Shown in pieces: positions 56,797 through 64,000 of a stretch of DNA of 64,000 nucleotides. Source of the stretch: Agrypnia vestita (taxonomy: Eukaryota; Arthropoda; Insecta; Trichoptera; Phryganeidae); the NCBI GenBank assembly GCA_016648135.1, contig JADDOH010000525.1, forward strand, positions 62,001 through 126,000, written 5' to 3'. Positions within the stretch are counted from its first letter, which is position 1; each line of letters begins with the position of its first letter. The translations under genes were made by a program, and so were the position numbers. The notes beneath the pieces are model-generated. The model was not told the origin of the DNA. It saw only the letters and a list, made by a program, of their open reading frames with translations, and made no database searches.

Positions 56797-57084
56797 TTGC
56801 AACACAAGCACTTTTTTTCAAAATTCAGTGAAAATAAAATAGAAAATATTTATAAAAAGATTTCAAGTATTCAAATAGTGAAAGAACACAACATTAAACA
56901 ACTCGAAACAAGCGCATGTTTAAGAAACCATAATAAATTTAAAATACCAAAGTGCAATACCAAACAATATCAACAAAACTATATATATTTAGGCATAAAA
57001 AACTTCAATGATCTTTCTACAGAAATTAAACAGCTAAAAGACATACAACTATTAAAAGAGCTTGCCTTTTTTGAAATGGTATAG
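56797..57084 (+). pseudogene. LINE ORF2 C-terminal relic, probable
   Basis: The frame ends in NKFKIPKCNTKQYQQNYIYL, GIKNFNDLSTEIKQLKDIQL. The end N---IP------Q---Y-G-K--N-L---IK is like the last part of CR1/Jockey-type ORF2 (compare LICNGLKLYNDLPQQTKQL in the 47 kb LINE). Upstream domains are lacking. Confidence 0.5.
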
Positions 57085-57489
57085 CGAAAAACAAATTGTA
57101 TCCAAAGTAAACTAATATGTATCATAAGTCAAAACATTCCGTAACCAATATATATGAATTTAAAAAAATGTAAAATGCGGGTCTTATATGAGTACTTGTG
57201 AGAGAACTTGTATTTTAATAGAAATAGAACCTATGTATACAATTTTATTAATGTTGGTGTAAATAAAAACCACAATAGACAGTATTAAATAACTAGAATA
57301 TTATGTGTGCAGTAGAAAGTTTAATTAATTAATTTCTGGCGTCCTCTAGCGGTAGCTTCGCAAAAGCATTTGTGACTATTGCATTATAAAAGTGGATAGC
57401 TTTAAAAATGGAATAAAAATGTTAATCAATTAAAAAGAACTACATACAAGGTCGAAAAATTTTCGTTAACGTTAATTGGCGAAATTTGA
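57085..57489. other. No gene seen
   Basis: AT-rich spacer. Confidence 0.3.
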
Positions 57490-57610
57490 TAACGTGCCAT
57501 CCCCGGATAGAATGAAGGTCCGTTGGTTCGAATCCCGGTAGCAGCTAAAATATTTTTTCATTAATTTGGTTTTCTGTTTGTCTTTTCTAATTGATTAATA
57601 AAATTTTTTT
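57490..57610 (+). repeat. tRNA-derived SINE 3' part (family 3)
   Basis: TTGGTTCGAATCCCGGTAGC is a B-box with a tRNA-like acceptor side; ATTTGATAACGTGCCATCC lies before it. The tail TTTTTCATTAATTTGGTTTT and TTCTAATTGATTAATAAAA is shared with both arms of the 9438-9593 fold-back. Confidence 0.6.
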
Positions 57611-59501
57611 GAATAAAATTTTTATTTTAAATTAAAATTTTGCCCCACGAAGGGATTATCAAATCATTTCATGATATTGATTGGTCTCTTAATATTTAAA
57701 GGCGATCATTGAAAATTGTCAAATGCACAATTATTTTATTTTATTAATTCAAAACAATACAGCTGGTCGAGTACAGTGTCAGATTGGTCAGTCATCAAAC
57801 CACTAATCTAGATTTGAAAAATTAATGAACAACTGAAAAAAATTTATTATACATTCTACAATAAATTTATTGTTTGTTATCAATGAATAAAGAATTAGGT
57901 AATTTGTTTTGGTTTTCCGGCATGTCTGGTTTGCTTAAATAAATTTGGGAAATTCTAAATGATATGTATATTAAAATTTACGTCATGTATTCAGACTACT
58001 ATAATAGCTTAATCCCTCTCCTTCGTTTTCAACGCGATATGGAATTTAAACTGTTGAAAAAGCAAAAAAATAACAATTCTGAAAAATAAACCTTTGAAAC
58101 TCTCCCCTATATTCCGGCGAGATATATAAATACGCAACAAAAAAATTGTAAAAAAAAAGAATTGTACAAAATAAATAATTTGTTATTTTTAAAAAATATT
58201 CTTAAAATATCTTCGGTGAGAATAAATACTCAACTAAAAGATTCCACGGTTGGTTTTCTAGTTTCCAGGAAGAACTGCAGGACGTCGGAGTAAAACCTAG
58301 ATGATAAAGAATCTTACAGTTATAAGCTCAATAAAGATTGGAAGTAAGATGTGGTTGTCATAGTGGACCCGGGCGATCGGAGACATTGTCTCAGCCAATG
58401 ATATGATAAACTGTAGATACGTTACAAGAGTGAAATCTTGGCAACTCAAAAGTACGGTAATTGGCTTACTTGCATTCGTTATCGAACAGTTCTTCTTTGT
58501 GATCGGGCGTGACGCTACGCCGAAAAAAGTCCCCGGGAAAAAGGAACAGAGTATCGTACACTATTGTAAGAATGAGAATGTTATTTTAGTCACCGTGAGT
58601 TCAAATTACCTGATTTTTCTGTCTACACGCAGAGCGTTTGTAAATAAGTGTGCCGTGATTTGTTGCCTCTTTCAATGCAATATCTGCTACACATATGAAA
58701 CCCGGCTATATTATAATATAGCCGCATCTATATTATAATACGTCAATAGTCTCAGCAGGGAATTGTAAATGTAAAAGAACAAAATAACATATTCATTTAC
58801 TTTTAAAGAATTTTTTGTCTTCGTATATTTAAGTTCCATGCGGTTGTTAAAGTTGTAACTTATTTTTTTAGTAAAATACACCCACGCAAATAGATCGTTT
58901 AATAAGAATTTTCTGTAAGAATGAAGAAATCTAATAATACTAAAATGTACATACACAGAGATTGAATATCTTTGAAATAAGCATAAAAGTATAAAAAAAT
59001 AATGAAAATTCAATTATATGATTTTTATATGCTAATGTTTTTCGGTATGAACTGAAAATTCATAGTTGTCAGGTAAACTGAAAAAATATTTTAATTGAAT
59101 GAACATTTGGTAAATAATATTCGTGCTTTAAAAAATATAAATATTACCGATCTCATGAAAAAAAAAAGAGTGTTAAAACAATTGGGGCTTGTCGATGATC
59201 TCAAATTATGCGTAAGTAGCAAAAATAACTCATTTTATGTGGCTCCGGGATAAAGAAGATCTAACTGTCCCGGAGAGAGCAGCTGGGCAGAGGCCTGGGC
59301 TCCTCTCTCCGTTCATGGCATGGAAAAGTGTTCTCAACTCTGTCCTAAACCAGCGTGCGATTCTTGCAATAAAGCCGAAGTATCGAAAGAGTTATGAAAA
59401 AGCAGTTTTACATTTTTGTGTATTATTTATTATCATCTTAAAAAACAACTCTTTTTTTATAGTTCACAAATAATTAAAAACACTATTATAATACAATTAG
59501 T
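57611..59501. other. No gene; one perfect palindrome
   Basis: CGGCTATATTA followed by its exact complement (58703-58724) is a 22-bp palindrome, with a second ATATTATAAT copy beside it. Frames at 58403-58738, 58711-59013 and 59237-59473 have no motif I recognise. 59237-59360 is somewhat GC-richer. Confidence 0.35.
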
Positions 59502-59505
59502 TTAA

Positions 59506-60401
59506 GGGGGGGTAAGGTTAATTCGTACAAAAAAGGCATGTTTTGTGAAATTTTTGTGACGACACAGTTAAAATCTCTTTATTAAACCAATGGTACATTA
59601 AAGTATGACATTTGAAGAATATTGTGTAAAATTTTCATGAAGAAATATTAAAAAATACGGTAATGGCAGCAATTATTCGGACGTGTCTCGGAAAAAAGTA
59701 GAATTGCGGTGTCCATCATAACTTGGTGCTAGATGATCTGAAATCAAAAAATCAAAATTCATTCGTTAGATAATAGGTTTTTCTAGGTAACGCTGGGAGG
59801 GTTTTTTGAAATTTCAATTTTTCAATTTTTTGGAACACTTTGAAGGGAAAAACGCAATTTTTTGCGAAAAATATCGACTAATTTGTTATTAAAAAATATA
59901 AATAAATAACATATTTGAAAAAAAACCTCAAGCGTTACCTCGTAAATTATGTACAGAAATATTGTTCAAAATTTCAAAAGGATCGGTACAGTAGTTTTGA
60001 AGTTATGATGGACACCGACTTTGAAAACGTGAGATGTGGGGAAAACGTTTTAAAGTTTTGCACACTGTAAAATTCAAAATAAAACTCAACACTTATTTTA
60101 TACTTACACATAATCGTCGATGCCATGTTCACACAGCAAAGAGCTTTCATCATCAGCATCTTTTTGTCCTTGTCTATGCAAAATTCTTCCAATACAATAG
60201 CACGTCCGGTAGTCCTCAGGTGAGCGCGTCTCTCATCTGCCCGAGCAGGTATAGAAAATCATTCTGAGTATCGCTCAATTTCGTCAATTTTGCTCCGATT
60301 GACTTGAAATTTTGATACAATATTCTTGCGATGTTATACATTCATTTAAAAAATTAAAAATAAAATTTAAAAAAAAAAGTTAAAAACCTTACCCCCCCCC
60401 C
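59506..60401 (-). mobile_element. piggyBac-like non-autonomous element, copy 2
   Basis: TTAA lies on both sides (59502-59505, 60402-60405). The ends are G-run plus GTAAGGTT and AACCTTAC plus C-run. TTAA target duplication is the hallmark of piggyBac-type elements. Length 896 bp, collinear with 45465-46362 in reverse. Confidence 0.8.
59974..60192 (-). CDS. Unidentified 72-aa frame (copy of 45677-45895)
   Basis: MEEFCIDKDKKMLMMKALCC to KLLYRSF; same length as in copy 1 with very few changes. Function unknown. See the copy at 45677 for alternatives. Confidence 0.3.
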   Translation of the reverse strand: MEEFCIDKDKKMLMMKALCCVNMASTIMCKYKISVEFYFEFYSVQNFKTFSPHLTFSKSVSIITSKLLYRSF

Positions 60402-60522
60402 TTAAATGCTTTTCATCACTTAAATGTGAACATAGCAATTATATAAATAAAAGTACAGGCTAAAACATATACAATAAAGAACAGAAAAACGTGATTTTAT
60501 AGAGTGAGATTGAATAAAGAGA

Positions 60523-60840
60523 CTAAACAGCTAATTTCTCAAGTTTGGTAATAGTTCTCTTACATTCATGGAAACTGTCATGAAATATGTCAATGAGGGC
60601 GTTATGGTTATTTTCTATTTTGTTGTATGACCTCAACATTCTAAATATAGTGTTAAAGTGGGCCATACTGTTATTGTAAGTTGAAAGAGAAAATGTATGG
60701 TATGTCCTACGTCGGCGACTAGGAACATTCAAAGTAATGTTTTCAACACAAAATTTTGAATCAACATTACCATGTTTTATGTCATATAGGTACACTCAGC
60801 AATTAGTCTTCTAACTTCCAATTTGTCTACATGAAAATAT
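60523..60840 (-). pseudogene. LINE ORF2 C-terminal relic
   Basis: VDKLEVRRLIAECTYM, then after a frameshift YDIKHGNVDSKFCVENITLN, VPSRRRRTYHTFSLSTYN and DIFHDSFHECKRTI. L--RR-----M-----G-(I/V)------I-----R--------------F is the C-terminal end of many insect non-LTR elements. Its 5' side is cut off exactly where the LTR at 60841 begins. Confidence 0.65.
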
Positions 60841-61100
60841 TGTAACGAGACTAAAAAAGAATCACGCACTTCTGTCAAAGTGACAGTTGTTTGAAGTTGG
60901 CACAATACTACCGAAGGATCTGGAATCACCTCCGACTTTCGAGAAGCATCTCCAAAAGTCTGAAAAACGCGAGGAGCTTCTCGAAAATGCGGAAAACGTC
61001 TCTGAATTTCGATAACGGCATTGGCCAATATAAATACGACACGCGGGAGTAACCAGTGAGTTTTTTTCCGTGCGCGTTGACAGCGATAATACAAGCGAAG
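60841..61100 (+). repeat. Gypsy-type LTR fragment, 5' part
   Basis: It starts TGTAACGAGAC after ATAT, with AAGAATCACGCACTTCTGTC, GACAGTTGTTTGAA and a TATAAATACGACACGCG box shared with 30417-30847. The 3' half is missing; an RTE tail follows directly. Minus-strand frames at 60777-61185 run across it and are not genes. Confidence 0.7.
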
Positions 61101-61480
61101 GTAGATGCGAAATGCACATTCTAAGAGACAAAATAGAAAGTTCAGGCATTCGCGGAAGCCTGGGTGTCGCAGATATCAATAGCAAGATGAAGGAAGAACA
61201 ATTGAGATGGTATGGCTACGTTGGACGCATAGCACCCGATCGCATTGTTAACCAGGTGATCTCCGTGGATCTTATCTGAATTACATCCAGAGGAAGACGA
61301 AAAAATTCATGGATAGTGCAAAATTCGAATTAGCGAAAAAATTCAGCGGCACGGATTTTGTGAGGTTATTCAGAAAAGAAAAATGTTTAGGTTAAAGACG
61401 GGGAGAGCTGACCCCAGCAGTCGACGACGACAATGAGTTGAGGTGAAGCCAGGGAGAAGAAGAAGAAGATTATACTCTTT
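61101..61480 (+). pseudogene. RTE-like LINE 3' end
   Basis: The frame 61070-61279 includes EMHILRDKIESSGIRGSLGV, then KEEQLRWYGYVGRIAPDRIV. The L-W-G-V-R----R-V pattern matches the C-terminus of RTE-type ORF2, a family different from the 53.8 kb copy. GAAGAAGAAGAAGATTA at 61459 is the tail. Confidence 0.6.
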
Positions 61481-62040
61481 TTTATCTAATATATATTTCA
61501 AATCAATCCACAAAACGAATTCATTTAAAGCTGTTCGCTTTTAGGTAATTCACAATTTTATTAATTAATAAAAATTTGCTAGGCAAAATAATTCTAAATT
61601 GGTAATAATAGTCAAATAATTCTTATGACACAAAATGAATTTAATAAGATTCTTTAAAAGTTTTCAAGACACATTAAATGAATTTATTAAAAACTATTTT
61701 CTTTTCGCTTATGGATGCATATAATATTTATGTGTGTACTCCAAAGTATCCGAAACTGACGAAGCAAACTGGGACGCTGTTTTTTCACTTTCAGTTATTT
61801 AAAAGTCATCAAAAATTTTCAGATGAAAACCTTAAAGTCTTTCAAGAAAATTTATCTCATTACAAAGTTTTATGAATCTTGATAGAATTTTCTGTCATCG
61901 AAAAAGTTTTTGTTTAGTTTTAATATTTTAAATATTTAATCTACGACGCAAAACCAAAAATATCAGGAATACTGTAAGTTTCCTGTACATGAGAAAATTT
62001 AATACGAATTAGATATTTAATTAAAAAATAGTCTGCATCC
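61481..62040. other. No gene seen
   Basis: The frame at 61678-61875 has no known motif. AT-rich spacer. Confidence 0.3.
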
Positions 62041-62200
62041 AAATGACGTATTTATTCTGGTCGTCAGGACCAGTAGTCTGAGAACGTTTCGAACCCCGAA
62101 GATGAGCAGTGAGATCTGTGAGAAACGTCGGCAGACGACTGGTGCTGACGACCAGAATTTGATGCGGGTTACCCCCAAAGTGGTTGGAACTAACATATCT
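62041..62200 (+). ncRNA. Hammerhead-like motif inside a long dyad (family 3 copy 2)
   Basis: CGAAGATGA, GCAG / CTGT hairpin and GAAACGTCGG lie at 62097-62131. On either side, 62057-62080 (CTGGTCGTCAGGACCAGTAG, TCTG) pairs with 62133-62156 (CAGACGACTGGTGCTGACGA, CCAG). The downstream GATGCGGGTTACCCCCAAAG is shared with the 26144 copy. Confidence 0.5.
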
Positions 62201-62320
62201 TGTACCCGTGAAAGCATTCGATATTAGGAAGTGAATTTTTTTCACAGAAGAAAATATAATATAGCTCAGTAAGGAATTGAGGGTCATTAAAGAGTACAGG
62301 TTATTATTACGGTCGTTAGA

Positions 62321-63235
62321 CATATTTTACTGTAAATGGTTACGAATATTTTATACGAACATTGAAGTCGTATTCAACGTCATCAGGAAAACGACCTGTA
62401 CCCACGGAGGTATAGGACGGACTGATTAATGTTTCCGGGGGCGTACATTATATGCACTTCGTTGTGGAGTGTTCACTTCTTTTATGTATATGTATATTTT
62501 TAGATGTAAGTTAATAATATATATGCATTGAACATAATGTTTGTAATGTACATATTATGTAATAAATAAAAATTGAAATTGAAATTGAATTCTTCCACGA
62601 TAGAGATTGCCAGTGTGTAATATCTACTAATTACGTCGGCGGACTTTTCTGTGACGTCTCTCAAAGGTTGAATCAAAGTCGTGAGAACAGAGCACCAAAT
62701 ACTTGATATTTTGTAACTGTCATCTCTATTGAAATTGGAATGTTAGTATATTTCAATGGACTCCCTCACTGCGCGGATGTTTGTATATGGCGCGGTTGTG
62801 TTAATAAGATTTTTGTCTTGTTAAATCTGATGAAGTGACAGAGATTCCTTTTGGATGCATGTTCGCAGATTGCCGATATATTGGAGATGTCGTTTTTAAT
62901 TTCTCAAACGTGTAGCGATATTGCGTTTGATTTGTCCTATGTGGAACGCTCCACAATCGCATGGCACTCTGTATACACCTGGAGACTCGAACGGTGTGTT
63001 ATCTTACCTATGTTAACACATTACCCAACATACATGAATGGAATTTGAACTATGGAGGCTGAAAATTATTTTTATATTTAATTTCAGCAACACCCGACTG
63101 ATTTTGTTAGTAAGACCTGTTATGTACGGTAAGTATGCTTTATTTCTTGGGAGATTACATATACTGGATCGTTTTCGTGATGTCCGTACGTTTGGAGAGT
63201 ATCCATTAATTAGTAACCATTTACAGTTAAAAATT
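62321..63235 (-). mobile_element. PLE fragment with inverted ends, interrupted by a LINE tail
   Basis: TTTACTGTAAATGGTTAC at the left and GTAACCATTTACAGTTAAA (63214-63232) at the right are inverted copies of the PLE terminus. Inside on the minus strand are the linker after the RT, a decayed FYIGQT-type region (62930-62990), the nuclease C-terminal region and a truncated hammerhead-like motif whose second hairpin strand and GAAAC are gone (62365-62385). The coding part has several frameshifts. Confidence 0.7.
62479..62590 (+). mobile_element. 5'-truncated LINE tail inserted in the PLE
   Basis: It interrupts the GTTCACTTCTT / TTCTTCCACGA sequence that is continuous in other PLE copies; TTCTT lies on both sides. 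The insert ends in AAATTGAAATTGAAATTGA, and GTAATGTACATATTA is shared with 9040-9054. Confidence 0.7.
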
Positions 63236-63239
63236 TAAG

Positions 63240-64000
63240 GGTCAATTAATCAAGGGCTACTCTGGGTTAATATTTTCTACGGTATATAATAATCATATAT
63301 CGAACCAAAGTCGCCACCATCCATTTTTAAAGTTAGTTAAGTTTGTGAAAGATTTTAAAGATAAACTTATCTATGTGCGGTAATCTATCGATTCCCGCGC
63401 CTTTCCATAAAATCAAATTATACGGATTTTCCCATTGTTACTACTAGGCCAAAGAACCTGGGAACCTGAGAACCAACTGCCCAAGATAGGGTAACTGGAC
63501 GGCGATACGAGAGCAAGAGGAGCACATAAAGCAACCTACAGGCACGGTGGCTCTGTCTCCGTACCAAAATGCCACAGAACTTGTAGATTCTTTGATTGCC
63601 AGAGAACCCACTGTGAAAGATTCGACCAATCGTGAAAGGCAATATTCCTCGTACACGAGAGACAGATGGTGAATGATGCGAAATGATTTTTTTCATTTAT
63701 TTATTTCAATATACGGCACAGAAGTACCTTTCACATAATAATATATACAAGAAATCCAAAGAGCAGAACAGCAAAAAATTACAGAATTGATATAGTATAG
63801 AATAGTTGTTTAAAGTTATAACAGTAATTTAGAAAAGGAGGTGTGAAGTAATAAGATATAACATAATTTAGAAAAGGGAGATGTGAAATATATATATGCA
63901 AGGTTAAACAAATAGGTATAATACTTTGTTTGCGATTGCATTATGAATTCAGGACGGCAGGGTGTAGAGTTTTTAGTACCTAATCTTTATATTGTGCTAA
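63240..64000. other. No gene; possible retroelement tail at the window edge
   Basis: Frames at 63418-63696 and 63444-63656 (-) overlap and have no known motif. After TTTATTTATTTCAATATACG (63695) the sequence is A/G-rich with a duplicated ATAATTTAGAAAAGG block (63823 and 63868). It may be a minus-strand LINE 3' region running off the window. Confidence 0.3.

Noticed and set aside
60777..61185. Two overlapping minus-strand frames of 105-107 aa rich in S and R
   Set aside because: They run through an LTR fragment in antisense and have no motif.
1..64000. Endogenous viral gene or intact retroviral region
   Set aside because: Only LTR pieces were seen; no gag, pol or env of an LTR retroelement or viral protein was recognised in any frame.

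Overview
The window is AT-rich, gene-poor intergenic DNA from an arthropod, most likely an insect. It shows Tc1/mariner, IS630-like, PIF/Harbinger-like and piggyBac-like elements, a Helitron, Gypsy-type solo LTRs, RTE and CR1/Jockey-type LINEs, Penelope-like elements (PLEs), tRNA-derived SINEs and a short satellite array. I see no convincing host gene, tRNA gene or rRNA. The only long intact reading frame is a mariner transposase at 29078-30097 (+). The species cannot be named from the sequence alone.

Layout. 0-13 kb: a PLE tail with a hammerhead-like motif, a Harbinger-like MITE that still carries a MADF-domain exon, a sharp-ended TA-flanked MITE at 7006-7419 and several fold-back elements. 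13-21 kb: a non-autonomous Helitron, a long-inverted-repeat element, a dead mariner copy (A) and an IS630/Tc1-like element with a spliced transposase start. 21-34 kb: Gypsy-type solo LTRs (one with a clean ATAT duplication), LINE tails, a palindromic pair of hammerhead-like motifs, the intact mariner (B), an interrupted solo LTR and an RTE relic. 34-46 kb: a PLE copy with inverted termini hit at its end by mariner C, a decayed mariner whose right terminus holds a SINE, a satellite of about 12 units, two more PLE fragments and a TTAA-flanked element. 46-51 kb: one nearly complete but broken LINE (-) with a gag-like ORF1 and an endonuclease/RT ORF2. 51-64 kb: a hAT terminus, an RTE tail, a second TTAA-flanked element, LINE and LTR pieces and a PLE copy.

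The most striking pattern is a recurrent motif, CTGANGA-N-hairpin-GAAAC, found at about 15 sites in at least five sequence families on both strands. It matches the catalytic-core strands of hammerhead ribozymes, but with one extra nucleotide after CTGANGA. At several sites it lies directly downstream of PLE GIY-YIG endonuclease remnants, at others inside inverted repeats. A second notable point is that the LINE's ORF1 and ORF2 are in one frame, separated by a single UAG in the context CAA-UAG-CAA-CCA, which fits the tobamovirus-type leaky-stop consensus UAG-CAR-YYA.

The parts do not work together as a pathway. They are independent transposable elements in several layers of nesting. Intervals with no recognisable content are listed as such.
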